Shown here: piece after piece, positions 19,582 through 28,409 of the stretch
How positions within the stretch are numbered: position 1 is the first letter of the stretch
Layout of the letters: each line of letters begins with the position of its first letter
Source of the DNA: Bacteroides nordii WAL 11050 = JCM 12987
Lineage (GTDB): Bacteria > Bacteroidota > Bacteroidia > Bacteroidales > Bacteroidaceae
Direction of reading: 5' to 3'
Assembly (NCBI GenBank): GCA_000613465.1
Contig: BAJA01000004.1
Coordinates: 124,001 to 188,000 of the forward strand
DNA: 64,000 bases
The notes under the pieces: generated by a model
What the model saw: only the letters and a program-made list of their open reading frames with translations
Told to the model about the DNA's origin: nothing
Database searches by the model: none
Position numbers and translations under genes: made by a program

Positions 19582-20462
19582 TGAAGAATAAAAACAAAAA
19601 TAATTCGGTGTCTTATTTCGACATGCAATTCATAACGTCCAGTATCAGTACTACGTTGGTATTGTTGTTGTTGGGACTCGTTGTGTTTTTTGTTCTGGGG
19701 GCGCATAATCTTTCTATCTATGTCCGTGAAAATATTAATTTTTCAGTTCTCATCAGTGATGATATGAAAGAGGCTGATATTCTAAAGTTGCAGAAGAAGC
19801 TGGATAAAGAGCCTTTTGTGAAGCAAACAGAATACATATCAAAGAAACAAGCTCTGAAAGAGCAGAGTGAAGCCATGGGAACTGATCCGGAAGAGTTCTT
19901 AGGTTATAATCCCTTTACTGCTTCTATTGAGATCAAACTGCATTCTGACTATGCTAATTCGGACAGTATTGCCAAGATAGAGAAAATGATAAAGAAGAAC
20001 ACCAATATACAGGATGTGCTCTATCAGCGCGAATTAATTGATTTGGTGAACGATAATATACGGAATATCAGTCTTGTACTGCTTGCTTTAGCAGTGGTAT
20101 TAGCTCTCATTTCTTTCGCTTTGATCAACAATACCATACGTTTGGCCATCTATTCCAAGCGTTTTCTCATTCATACTATGAAGTTAGTGGGAGCCAGCTG
20201 GGGCTTTATCCGTCGTCCGTTTTTACGACGGAACATATGGAGTGGTGTGTTGGCAGGTATCATGGCCGATGCTATCCTGATGGGAACTGCCTATTGGTTG
20301 GTGTCTTATGAACCGGAACTGATTCGTGTGATAACTCCTGAAGTGATGTTATTGGTTTCCGGTTCGGTATTGATATTTGGTGTCGTGATTACGTTCCTGT
20401 GTGCTTATTTGTCTATCAATAAATACTTGAGGATGAAAGCCAGTACGCTGTATTACATATAA
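19581..20462 (+). CDS. ftsX: Cell-division ABC permease FtsX
   Basis: Inner-membrane partner of FtsE that regulates peptidoglycan hydrolases at the septum. 293 residues: TM1 at about 20-42, an extracytoplasmic loop (NLSIYVRENINFSVLISDDM..FVKQTEYISKKQALKE, FLGYNPFTASIEI), then three TM helices, with the FtsX-typical INNTIRLAIYSKRFLIHTMKLVGAS after TM2. ftsE is not adjacent. The order ftsX-DUF3098-uppP-truB-queA is conserved in Bacteroidota. Confidence 0.93.
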   Translation: MKNKNKNNSVSYFDMQFITSSISTTLVLLLLGLVVFFVLGAHNLSIYVRENINFSVLISDDMKEADILKLQKKLDKEPFVKQTEYISKKQALKEQSEAMGTDPEEFLGYNPFTASIEIKLHSDYANSDSIAKIEKMIKKNTNIQDVLYQRELIDLVNDNIRNISLVLLALAVVLALISFALINNTIRLAIYSKRFLIHTMKLVGASWGFIRRPFLRRNIWSGVLAGIMADAILMGTAYWLVSYEPELIRVITPEVMLLVSGSVLIFGVVITFLCAYLSINKYLRMKASTLYYI

Positions 20463-20479
20463 CACAGCGTGTAATTTCA

Positions 20480-20511
20480 ATCGTAAATTGTAAATCGTAA
20501 ATAGTAAATAA
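20480..20511. repeat. Short degenerate 9-nt tandem repeat before a start codon
   Basis: About three and a half copies of a unit close to TCGTAAATN fill most of the 53-nt gap between ftsX and the DUF3098 gene. Similar AT-rich periodic tracts precede folK and metK in this window. No function can be assigned. Confidence 0.5.
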
Positions 20512-20515
20512 CATT

Positions 20516-20755
20516 ATGGCTGACAAACAAAAATTTGCCTTTGACAAGACCAATTTCATTTTACTTGCTATCGGAATGGCGGTAGTAATTATTGGTTTTA
20601 TTCTTATGACGGGGCCTTCTTCTACAGAGACCGTTTTTGAACCGGATATTTTCAGTGTACGAAGAATAAAAGTAGCACCGGTAGTTTGCTTCCTGGGCTT
20701 TATTTTTATGATATACGCAGTGTTGCGCAAACCTAAAACCAAAATAGAAGAATAA
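20516..20755 (+). CDS. DUF3098-family small membrane protein
   Basis: 79 residues with two hydrophobic helices ([18 protein letters not shown] and [15 protein letters not shown]) joined by a short soluble loop with [22 protein letters not shown], the family signature. Always found between ftsX and uppP in Bacteroidota, so a link to envelope or division is plausible, but the function is unknown. Confidence 0.85.
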   Translation: MADKQKFAFDKTNFILLAIGMAVVIIGFILMTGPSSTETVFEPDIFSVRRIKVAPVVCFLGFIFMIYAVLRKPKTKIEE

Positions 20756-20757
20756 GT

Positions 20758-21612
20758 ATGGGAGATTTAACGACGATACAAACTATTATTATTGCTATTG
20801 TAGAAGGACTGACTGAGTTTTTGCCTGTTTCCTCCACCGGACATATGATTATAACACAGGCTTTGTTGGGGGTGGAAAGTACCGAATTTGTAAAAGCGTT
20901 TACAGTGATTATTCAGTTTGGCGCTATTCTTTCGGTAGTTTGCCTTTACTGGAAGCGTTTTTTCCGTTTAAATCATACCCCATTGCCTGAGTGTGCTTCG
21001 GCTCTTAAACGCTTTTTGCATAAGTTTGATTTTTATTGGAAGCTTTTGGTGGCATTTATCCCTGCGGCAGTTCTTGGCCTATTGTTTAGTGACGAAATAG
21101 ATGCTTTGTTGGAGAGTGTGGTAGTGGTAGCAGTAATGCTTGTGATAGGTGGTATATTTATGCTGTTTTGTGACAAGATATTTTCTAAAAGTGACAAGGA
21201 CTTTAAGATGACGGAAAAGAAAGCATTTAATATCGGATTGTTCCAGTGTATTGCTATGATACCGGGTGTTTCGCGTTCAATGGCTACTATCGTGGGTGGA
21301 ATGGCCCAGAAGATGACACGAAAGGATGCTGCCGAATTTTCTTTCTTTTTAGCTGTTCCTACTATGTTTGCGGCTACCGGATATAAGGTGCTGAAACTCT
21401 TTTTGGATGGCGGAACAGAAGTATTAATGAATAATATGTCTGCCTTGATCATTGGTAATGTGGTTGCTTTTGTAGTGGCGTTGTTGGCCATTAAGTTCTT
21501 TATTAGTTTTGTTACAAAGTATGGATTCAAAGCTTTCGGTTGGTATCGTATTATCGTAGGAGGAACAATTTTAGTGCTGTTGATGTGTGGATATAATTTA
21601 GAGATTGCTTAA
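20758..21612 (+). CDS. uppP: Undecaprenyl-diphosphatase (BacA family)
   Basis: Integral membrane phosphatase that recycles undecaprenyl pyrophosphate for cell-wall and glycan synthesis and gives bacitracin tolerance. 284 residues, about eight TM helices. Diagnostic motifs: [18 protein letters not shown] near the N terminus and [15 protein letters not shown] in the second half. It starts 2 nt after the DUF3098 stop, and its stop shares one base with the truB start. Confidence 0.95.
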   Translation: MGDLTTIQTIIIAIVEGLTEFLPVSSTGHMIITQALLGVESTEFVKAFTVIIQFGAILSVVCLYWKRFFRLNHTPLPECASALKRFLHKFDFYWKLLVAFIPAAVLGLLFSDEIDALLESVVVVAVMLVIGGIFMLFCDKIFSKSDKDFKMTEKKAFNIGLFQCIAMIPGVSRSMATIVGGMAQKMTRKDAAEFSFFLAVPTMFAATGYKVLKLFLDGGTEVLMNNMSALIIGNVVAFVVALLAIKFFISFVTKYGFKAFGWYRIIVGGTILVLLMCGYNLEIA

Positions 21613-22323
21613 TGAATTTTAAAGAAGGAGAAGTACTTTTTTTCAATAAACCTCTGGGATGGACATCGTTTAAAGTGGTAGGCCACATACGTTATCACAT
21701 CTGTCGGAGGATGAAAGTAAAGAAATTGAAAGTGGGACATGCAGGTACGTTAGATCCTCTGGCTACGGGAGTCATGATTGTATGTACAGGTAAGGCGACT
21801 AAGAGAATAGAAGAGTTTCAGTATCATACTAAAGAGTATATTGCTACCATACAATTGGGAGCTACTACTCCGTCTTATGACCTGGAACATGAGATCGATG
21901 CAACTTATCCCACGGAGCATATAACCCGTGAGAAGATCGAAGAAGCATTGAAACAGTTTTTGGGAGAGATTCAGCAGATTCCTCCGGCTTTCTCGGCCTG
22001 TAAGGTAGATGGTGCCCGTGCTTACGATCTGGCACGTAAAGCAGGAGGTCGAATTGAAGCCTAAATTGCTGGCCATTGACGAGATAGAGTTACTGGCATG
22101 TGATTTGGAGAAGATGGAGATAAAAATCCGGGTGGTTTGTAGTAAGGGAACTTATATTCGTGCATTGGCCCGTGATATTGGTGAAGCGCTTCATAGCGGT
22201 GCCCATCTGACAGGATTGGTTCGTACCCGTGTAGGTGAGGTTAGATTGGAGGATTGTCTTGATCCCGAACGCTTTGCAGACTGGATAGACCAGCAAGAGA
22301 TTGAAATAACAGAAGATAATTAA
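21612..22323 (+). pseudogene. truB: tRNA pseudouridine-55 synthase TruB, one frameshift
   Basis: Makes pseudouridine 55 in the T loop of tRNAs. The first frame (21612-22064) holds FFNKPLGWTSFKVV and the catalytic-Asp motif GHAGTLDPLATGVMIV, then PPAFSACKVDGARAYDLARK. The second frame (open to 22323) continues EVELKPKLLAIDEIEL..VVCSKGTYIRALARDIGEAL to the end. The switch lies near 22045 (around AAAGCAGGAGGTC); loss of two bases of a GA repeat, or gain of one base, explains it. Repaired length is 237-238 codons including stop, the normal size. A sequence error is likely, because both halves are otherwise perfect. Confidence 0.88.
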
Positions 22324-22342
22324 CGTAATAAGGAGAATAGAT

Positions 22343-23398
22343 ATGAAACTGTCACAATTTAAATTTAAGTTACCAGAGGATAAAATAGCTCTGCATCCGA
22401 TGAAGTACAGAGATGAATCGCGTTTAATGGTACTCCACCGTAAAACGGGTGAGATTGAACATAAGATGTTTAAAGACGTCTTGAATTATTTTGATGATAA
22501 GGATGTGTTTATTTTCAATGACACGAAGGTATTCCCGGCTCGTTTGTATGGTAATAAGGAGAAAACCGGTGCACGTATCGAAGTGTTCTTATTGCGCGAG
22601 CTGAATGAAGAACTTCGTCTGTGGGATGTATTGGTAGATCCGGCCCGTAAAATCCGTATCGGAAATAAACTTTATTTTGGTGACGATGATTCAATGGTGG
22701 CCGAAGTAATCGATAATACCACTTCACGTGGGCGTACATTGCGTTTCCTCTATGATGGTCCTCATGACGAATTTAAGAAAGCACTCTATGCGTTGGGCGA
22801 AACCCCGCTGCCCCACTCTATCATTAATCGTCCGGTAGAAGAAGAAGATGCGGTACGCTTCCAGTCTATCTTTGCAAAGAACGAAGGAGCTGTAACGGCG
22901 CCTACTGCCAGTTTGCATTTTAGCCGTGAATTGATGAAACGGATGGAAATTAAAGGCATTGATTTTGCTTATATCACATTGCATGCAGGTTTGGGTAACT
23001 TCCGTGATATTGACGTAGAAGACCTTACCAAGCACAAAATGGATTCGGAGCAGATGTTTGTTACCGGCGAAGCTGTAAAAACGGTGAATCGTGCCAAAGA
23101 CCTGGGTAGAAATGTATGTGCCGTAGGTACTACTGTAATGCGTGCTATCGAGAGTACTGTAAGCACAGACGGACATCTGAAGGAATACGAAGGCTGGACA
23201 AATAAGTTTATTTTCCCACCGTATGAATTTACAGTAGCCAATGCGATGATCTCTAATTTCCATATGCCATTGTCTACCCTGTTGATGATTGTAGCCGCTT
23301 TTGGCGGATATGATCAGGTAATGGATGCTTATCATGTGGCAATGAAGGAAGGCTACCGTTTTGGTACCTATGGGGATGCAATGTTGATTATAGACTAG
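22343..23398 (+). CDS. queA: S-adenosylmethionine:tRNA ribosyltransferase-isomerase
   Basis: Adds the cyclopentene ring precursor from SAM to 7-aminomethyl-deazaguanine in tRNA (queuosine pathway). 351 residues with the family motifs [56 protein letters not shown], and the terminal [24 protein letters not shown]. It lies 19 nt after truB. A second queuosine gene, queG, lies at 52319-53287 in this window. Confidence 0.96.
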   Translation: MKLSQFKFKLPEDKIALHPMKYRDESRLMVLHRKTGEIEHKMFKDVLNYFDDKDVFIFNDTKVFPARLYGNKEKTGARIEVFLLRELNEELRLWDVLVDPARKIRIGNKLYFGDDDSMVAEVIDNTTSRGRTLRFLYDGPHDEFKKALYALGETPLPHSIINRPVEEEDAVRFQSIFAKNEGAVTAPTASLHFSRELMKRMEIKGIDFAYITLHAGLGNFRDIDVEDLTKHKMDSEQMFVTGEAVKTVNRAKDLGRNVCAVGTTVMRAIESTVSTDGHLKEYEGWTNKFIFPPYEFTVANAMISNFHMPLSTLLMIVAAFGGYDQVMDAYHVAMKEGYRFGTYGDAMLIID

Positions 23399-23406
23399 GA
23401 AAATAA

Positions 23407-23508
23407 CGATTAGTGATTAGTGATAAGTGATTAGTGCCATGCGGCGTATGCTTATCACTAATCACTCATCGCTAATCGTTAATCACTCATCGCTAATCAC
23501 TCATTATC
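23407..23508. repeat. Inverted and direct repeats of a GATTAGTGAT-type unit
   Basis: The 110-nt queA-folK gap is built from the word GATTAGTGAT or its complement, about ten times. Arms 23412-23427 and 23451-23466 are a perfect 16-bp inverted repeat with a 23-nt loop, and further direct copies run up to the folK start. It could end queA transcripts or attenuate folK; no T run is present. Confidence 0.6.
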
Positions 23509-23976
23509 ATGGTTTATTTAGGGCTTGGAACTAATTTAGGAAATAAAGAGCAGAATCTCCGGATGTCTGTACAAAAAATAGAAGAGCGGATAGGGAAGAT
23601 TGTTTCCCTTTCCGCTTTTTATGTGACTGCTCCCTGGGGATTTGCTTCTGATAATAGTTTTTTGAATGCTGTAGTTTGTGTAGAGACCCCTCTCCGGCCT
23701 TTGGAGGTATTGAAGGAAACTCAGGCGATAGAACGGGAGTTGGGGCGTACAAGTAAGTCTATGGGTGGAGTATATTCAGATCGGCTTATAGATATCGATT
23801 TGCTGCTTTATGGCGATACAATTATGGATGAAGAAGGATTAATTCTCCCCCACCCTCTAATGGTCGAACGCCGGTTTGTAATGGAACCTCTGGCGGAGAT
23901 TGCTCCCGATGTGATGCATCCTGTGCTTCACAAAACAATGAAAGAACTTTTTACTTCTTCTTTTTCTCCGCAATAA
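23509..23976 (+). CDS. folK: 2-amino-4-hydroxy-6-hydroxymethyldihydropteridine diphosphokinase
   Basis: Folate pathway kinase (HPPK) transferring pyrophosphate from ATP to the pterin. 155 residues with YLGLGTNLGNKEQNL, FYVTAPWGFASDNSFLNAVV, the signature DRLIDIDLLLYGD and HPLMVERRFVMEPLAEIAP. The 3' end overlaps by 26 nt the oppositely oriented small membrane gene. Confidence 0.95.
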   Translation: MVYLGLGTNLGNKEQNLRMSVQKIEERIGKIVSLSAFYVTAPWGFASDNSFLNAVVCVETPLRPLEVLKETQAIERELGRTSKSMGGVYSDRLIDIDLLLYGDTIMDEEGLILPHPLMVERRFVMEPLAEIAPDVMHPVLHKTMKELFTSSFSPQ

Positions 23977-24133
23977 ACTGAGGAAGATAGGCGATGCATC
24001 CTATTAATGCTGCATATAGATAATGTAGCTCTGTAAATGGCTTGTGCATCAGCATGCAAATGACATAATAGATTCCTATCGTTACTCCGATGTATGCCAG
24101 CAAAATAAGTACTCTTTTTATTCTCTTCTTCAT
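23951..24133 (-). CDS. Small two-helix membrane protein, unknown function
   Basis: 60 residues, basic at both ends (MKKRIKRV and AEKKKK), with two hydrophobic helices (LILLAYIGVTIGIYYVICML and HYLYAALIGCIAYLPQF). I do not recognise the family. It is supported by its clean membrane topology and a well-placed Bacteroides -7 box on the minus strand (TAACTTTG at 24164-24157), about 24 nt before the ATG. It overlaps the end of folK tail to tail by 26 nt. Confidence 0.6.
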   Translation of the reverse strand: MKKRIKRVLILLAYIGVTIGIYYVICMLMHKPFTELHYLYAALIGCIAYLPQFIAEKKKK

Positions 24134-24186
24134 ACGAAAATGATGTTAATATGGACCAAAGTTAGTAATTAATCAGAAATAATCTC

Positions 24187-24194
24187 TACCTTTG
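24187..24194 (+). promoter_or_regulatory. Promoter -7 box for metK leader
   Basis: TACCTTTG fits the Bacteroides TAnnTTTG -7 consensus. The predicted start of transcription falls around 24200, a few bases before the riboswitch-like hairpin. The -33 box is not clear. Confidence 0.6.
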
Positions 24195-24207
24195 CATCCG
24201 AAATGAA

Positions 24208-24256
24208 ATGTGGAAAGATTTGAGTAGCTTGCAACCACAGAAAAAAATGCTAAAAC
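24208..24256 (+). promoter_or_regulatory. SAM-II-like riboswitch in the metK leader
   Basis: The leader contains the SAM-II pattern. Stem P1 pairs TGTGG (24209-24213) with CCACA (24235-24239). The loop carries GATTTG and the conserved CTTGCAACCACA. A pseudoknot forms between TAGC (24225-24228) and GCTA (24249-24252) within the conserved ATGCTAAA. SAM-II is known from alphaproteobacteria and Bacteroidota ahead of methionine/SAM genes; binding of SAM would lower metK expression. The aptamer ends about 100 nt before the start codon, farther than in typical SAM-II examples. Confidence 0.8.
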
Positions 24257-24356
24257 AACATTCCTTTCTGTGTGCCGGATGGCACTCCCCTACTCATCCT
24301 GTCTTTTCTCATTTGATTTTTAATTTTCAATTTTCAACTTTTAATTTTTAATTAAA

Positions 24357-25649
24357 ATGGGATATTTATTCACGTCCGAATCGGTGTCTGAAGGACACCC
24401 CGACAAAGTGGCCGATCAAATATCGGACGCTGTACTTGACAAACTGTTGGCATTTGACCCCAGTTCGAAAGTAGCTTGCGAAACCTTAGTGACTACCGGA
24501 CAGGTAGTGCTGGCAGGAGAAGTGAAAACCAGTGCATACATTGACTTACAGCTTGTAGCACGTGAAGTAATTAAGAAAATCGGTTACACCAAAGGTGAGT
24601 ACATGTTTGAAAGTAATTCCTGTGGTGTATTCTCTGCTATTCATGAGCAAAGTGCCGACATCAACCGTGGCGTAGAACGCGAAGACCCGATGAATCAGGG
24701 TGCAGGCGACCAGGGAATGATGTTTGGTTATGCTACTAACGAAACGGAAAATTACATGCCGCTTTCTCTTGATTTAGCACATCGTATCCTGCTTGTTTTG
24801 GCAGATATTCGTCGCGAAGGGAAAGAAATGACCTATCTCCGCCCCGATGCCAAGAGCCAGGTGACTATTGAATATGATGACAACGGTAAACCCGTACGCA
24901 TTGATACAATTGTGGTATCTACCCAGCACGACGACTTTATCCAGCCGGCAGACGACTCTGCAGAGGCTCAGTTGAAGGCTGACGAAGAGATGCTTGCTAT
25001 CATCCGTAAAGATGTTATCGAGATATTGATGCCCCGTGTGATTGCTTCTATTCATCATGCAGACGTATTAGCTTTGTTTAATGACAATATCATTTATCAT
25101 GTGAATCCAACCGGTAAGTTTGTTATCGGCGGTCCTCATGGCGATACAGGTCTTACAGGGCGTAAGATCATTGTAGATACCTATGGTGGTAAAGGTGCAC
25201 ACGGTGGTGGTGCTTTCTCTGGCAAGGATCCCAGCAAGGTAGACCGTAGCGCTGCTTATGCTGCCCGTCATATTGCTAAGAATCTGGTTGCTGCCGGTGT
25301 GGCCGACGAAATGCTCGTGCAAGTGTCTTATGCTATTGGTGTGGCTCGTCCTATCAATATTTATGTAGATACTTACGGACGCAGTAATGTGAAGATGAGT
25401 GACGGTGAAATAGCTAAAAAGATTGACGAATTATTTGATCTTCGTCCGAAAGCTATTGAAGAACGTTTGAAGTTACGCAATCCTATCTACAGCGAAACTG
25501 CTGCTTATGGACATATGGGACGTGAGCCCCGTGTGGTAACCAAGACTTTCTCTTCTCGTTATCAGCCCACTAAGACTATTGAAGTAGAGCTTTTCACTTG
25601 GGAGAAACTGGACTATGTAGACAAAGTGAAAGCTGCCTTCGGCTTGTAA
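24357..25649 (+). CDS. metK: Methionine adenosyltransferase (SAM synthetase)
   Basis: Makes S-adenosylmethionine from methionine and ATP. 430 residues, the longer Bacteroidota form. Motifs: [21 protein letters not shown], the ATP-binding [30 protein letters not shown] and [16 protein letters not shown]. Its leader carries a SAM-II-like aptamer and an AT-rich TTTTCAA/TTTTTAA periodic tract (about 24312-24354) immediately before the ATG. A strong terminator follows. Confidence 0.97.
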   Translation: MGYLFTSESVSEGHPDKVADQISDAVLDKLLAFDPSSKVACETLVTTGQVVLAGEVKTSAYIDLQLVAREVIKKIGYTKGEYMFESNSCGVFSAIHEQSADINRGVEREDPMNQGAGDQGMMFGYATNETENYMPLSLDLAHRILLVLADIRREGKEMTYLRPDAKSQVTIEYDDNGKPVRIDTIVVSTQHDDFIQPADDSAEAQLKADEEMLAIIRKDVIEILMPRVIASIHHADVLALFNDNIIYHVNPTGKFVIGGPHGDTGLTGRKIIVDTYGGKGAHGGGAFSGKDPSKVDRSAAYAARHIAKNLVAAGVADEMLVQVSYAIGVARPINIYVDTYGRSNVKMSDGEIAKKIDELFDLRPKAIEERLKLRNPIYSETAAYGHMGREPRVVTKTFSSRYQPTKTIEVELFTWEKLDYVDKVKAAFGL

Positions 25650-25680
25650 ATCAGCATAGCTTTACAGCTATTTATTTATA

Positions 25681-25733
25681 GAGAGCCGCTCTTCTATGCC
25701 ATAGGCTATAGAAGGCGGCTCTCTTCTTTTTTA
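25681..25733 (+). terminator. Rho-independent terminator after metK
   Basis: A long GC-containing hairpin (5' arm AGAGCCGCTCTTCTATGCC against GGCTATAGAAGGCGGCTCT, with small bulges) is followed by CTTCTTTTTT. It starts 31 nt after the metK stop. Confidence 0.85.
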
Positions 25734-26276
25734 AGAGAATCTCTGATACTTCGATATGTTTCTTTAATACCCTTCTCCTCTTCCTCTTATATATATTTGT
25801 TACTATAAAATATCTCTTTTACTTTTTCTTTTTTTAAGAGATAAATTGAAAATATTCAGATACAAATACAAGATATCAATTAAGTGAAACTACATACCAT
25901 TACAAGGCTCTATATTTCTATTTGTCTGATAGACAATGAAATATCAGCCCTCCCTTTAACATAAAATTCCACTTGTATTTTATATTTATCCCGTTGATAA
26001 GTCATAATTTTAAAACTCAGTTTTCAAAGCTATACTTTTTCGAAATTGGGCCATAATCATTCACCTATTCTGGAAATTCTTTACATTTTTAAAACCACCA
26101 CAAAATATCTCTCGGGTAAATATTACCTATATATTTTGAAAGATAGCGCCCATCCCGGCTGTATAAAAAGCCATATACTTGCATCGGAAGAGTACGAAGA
26201 AATCATCCTTAGATAATATGACGTAGGAGATCACAGCTTTCTTGAGGAATAAATAATTTAATATTTACTTAATCAT
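25734..26276. other. AT-rich noncoding stretch before the degenerate regulator gene
   Basis: No credible gene on either strand. It is strongly AT-rich with runs of T and A. A TATACTTG box at 26174-26181 is the best promoter candidate for the regulator that starts at 26277, leaving a leader of about 85 nt. No hairpin of note, no tRNA and no mobile-element end was recognised. Confidence 0.5.
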
Positions 26277-28073
26277 ATGATACTTAATTCTATAATTGTA
26301 CTATTTGTTTTGCTGAGTGCAGGACCCGTTAATGTTTATCCTAATCCTCTAATCTCTGTTCAGCTGGAAGGTGGAAAATACCTTACAGACCAATGTCAGG
26401 TAGTTTCCATTATTTTGGAATCTTTATGGCCAACATTATTATTGTATCCCGTTGAAGGGCTGATGATAGGAATATTTATATCCCTGGTAGCATATGATAG
26501 GATGGTACATAACAAACAATTACTTTCCCATGAAAAGTTAGGCATTTCACTGAGTATAATTGATAAGGCCCAAACTCCGATGACACTTATACAGCACCTG
26601 TTGGAGGATATTACTTCTGATAATATTCCTGAGGCTGTAGCAGATAAAGTAAAGCGGGCACTCGGACACACTAATTATGTCATAAGCTGTCATAAAAATG
26701 TTATTGCATTCAATAAAATGAAAGAAGAAATAGATTCCGGATTCAGTACTACAGAGTTTGAACTTTATACTTATCTGAATTTGGTCACCAACCAATGTCG
26801 TGCATATGCAAATATGCATCGTGTACAATTGAATGTCAGTAAAAATTTTACTTATTTTAATTGCCGGGTGAATGAAACAGCTATGACTGCTGCTCTTCAG
26901 TGTCTACTGAACAAAATAATTGATATTACTCCTTGCGATGGTTGTATAAATATTGGAGTGTCACGTCTTAGCAATCGTTGGAGTCTGAGAATAAGCAATT
27001 GTCCAAAGTGTGAAGGTAATGACAAGAGAATGTTTACGCCGATCTCCGGACTGACGTTGGTACATTGTTGCGGAAATCTTCGATTCATAAGAAAGATAAT
27101 CCGCTTGCATGGTGGTAAACTGGTGGGGAGTAGTCGTGGGCGGATAGTTACTTTTCAAATTACTGTTCCTATAAGTTGCACTTGTAATATGACGGAACAT
27201 CCGGTGGCAGAAAACTGTGCAGAGAAGAGTTGTAAAGTTATCCGTTCTAACGGTGAGGGTGAAATTGACGATATAAAATTGTCGCTGGAGTCCGATAAAG
27301 CTCCATCTGTTCTATTGGTGATGGCAGATAAAGAGCTAAGTGAATATCTGAACGAGGTGCTCTCACGTTCTTTTCGGATAACGACTCTTGAAGAACCGGA
27401 ACGGTTTCTCTCTTTCTCCAGTCAAGCTGTTCCGGATGCTATTATTATTGATGAAACTGTCAATGGTATATATGGAGATGAACTCTGCTCTCAAATAAAG
27501 TCGGATATCAACATGTCTAATATTCCTGTTGTCCTTTTGATAAGTTCTGACGATAATGAAAGCTACCTTGCACACATTCATTGTGGTGCTGATAAGTTGG
27601 AGTTGCGTATGGTTAATATATGTAAGCTCAAAGCAGATATTCGGATACTCATAGCCAGACATACTTCACGACGTGAACATATCAAAAGGCTTCTGGCAAA
27701 GAGTTCTTCTACCGTTATTCCCAAGATAGCTATGACGGATGACGATAATATCCGGTTTATGAATAAAGTACAAGAACTTTTGGAGAAGAATCTTTTTGAA
27801 AGAAAGTATACGATAAAAATGCTCGGTGAAGACATGGGTATGAGTCGTACTAAATTCTATAGTAAGATGACGGAAATTATTGGGAAAGCCCCCGAAGACT
27901 ATGTACTTGCTTTTAAGATGGATAAAGCCAGAATCTTACTCGCGGCACAGCGATACAGTATTACGGAGGTAGCTACAATATTAGGTTATTGCGATGCCAA
28001 ATACTTCGGAAAGAAGTTCAAAGAGTTCTATCATGTTCCACCATCAAAATATATTGAGAACGCTATAGGATGA
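26277..28073 (+). CDS. Degenerate hybrid regulator: pseudo-histidine-kinase, receiver, AraC-type DNA-binding domain
   Basis: 598 residues. Two N-terminal hydrophobic helices (about 3-20 and 50-70) stand where a normal hybrid regulator has a large periplasmic sensor. The kinase dimerisation motif reads IIDKAQTPMTLIQHLLED: Asp replaces the phospho-accepting His of the usual ISHELRTPLTLI. The ATPase-like part lacks clear N, G1 and G2 boxes and is rich in Cys (NCPKCEG, VHCCGN, SCTCN, NCAEKSC). A receiver follows (VLLVMADKELSEYL, PDAIIIDETVNG; the phospho-Asp is kept, but one acidic-pocket residue and the Lys-Pro are lost). A full AraC HTH ends the protein (YTIKMLGEDMGMSRTKFYSKM..EVATILGYCDAKYFGKKFKEFYHVPPSKY). 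Probably a DNA-binding regulator freed from kinase control. Confidence 0.8.
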   Translation: MILNSIIVLFVLLSAGPVNVYPNPLISVQLEGGKYLTDQCQVVSIILESLWPTLLLYPVEGLMIGIFISLVAYDRMVHNKQLLSHEKLGISLSIIDKAQTPMTLIQHLLEDITSDNIPEAVADKVKRALGHTNYVISCHKNVIAFNKMKEEIDSGFSTTEFELYTYLNLVTNQCRAYANMHRVQLNVSKNFTYFNCRVNETAMTAALQCLLNKIIDITPCDGCINIGVSRLSNRWSLRISNCPKCEGNDKRMFTPISGLTLVHCCGNLRFIRKIIRLHGGKLVGSSRGRIVTFQITVPISCTCNMTEHPVAENCAEKSCKVIRSNGEGEIDDIKLSLESDKAPSVLLVMADKELSEYLNEVLSRSFRITTLEEPERFLSFSSQAVPDAIIIDETVNGIYGDELCSQIKSDINMSNIPVVLLISSDDNESYLAHIHCGADKLELRMVNICKLKADIRILIARHTSRREHIKRLLAKSSSTVIPKIAMTDDDNIRFMNKVQELLEKNLFERKYTIKMLGEDMGMSRTKFYSKMTEIIGKAPEDYVLAFKMDKARILLAAQRYSITEVATILGYCDAKYFGKKFKEFYHVPPSKYIENAIG

Positions 28074-28188
28074 GATAAAGTTATTAGAGAACTTGCATTT
28101 TATGTACTTTTACCATGTAAAACAACTGTTCTTTATAGCTGTAAGAGTCGTTATTCTTCTGTACTTCTTCCTTGTGAGATGATTTCAA

Positions 28189-28271
28189 AACATCCGGATG
28201 TTTTGAATAAAAACATGGGGATGTTCTGATTTATAACATCCGGATGTTGTGTATGAGAACATCCGGATGTT
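28189..28271. repeat. Four 14-bp palindromes at exact 23-bp spacing
   Basis: AACATCCGGATGTT, a perfect palindrome, occurs at 28189-28202, 28235-28248 and 28258-28271. A variant (AACATGGGGATGTT) lies at 28212-28225. All starts are 23 bp apart and the 9-nt spacers differ. The first copy extends to a 22-bp palindrome (TCAAAA..TTTTGA). It fills the gap between the degenerate regulator and the TPR gene and looks like a cooperative operator array. Confidence 0.75.
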
Positions 28272-28409
28272 TTGAAACTTAAACTCTTGTATTTACATTT
28301 GTATATACGCTCTCCTTCTTTCTTTTCAGGTATATAAATTTATATCCTTAAAGAATATATTCTTAGGCATTTATCTTTAAATAACTAAAGGTTTTCTATA
28401 TTTGCAGGT

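Noticed and set aside
21612..22323. Programmed frameshift in truB
   Set aside because: TruB genes are not known to use recoding and no slippery heptamer is present; an indel explains it.
22724..23335. 203-codon minus-strand open frame
   Set aside because: Antisense of queA; no family-like features.
28189..28271. Possible CRISPR array (regular repeats)
   Set aside because: Units are palindromic and only 14 bp with 9-nt spacers; no cas genes; no spacer-length match.
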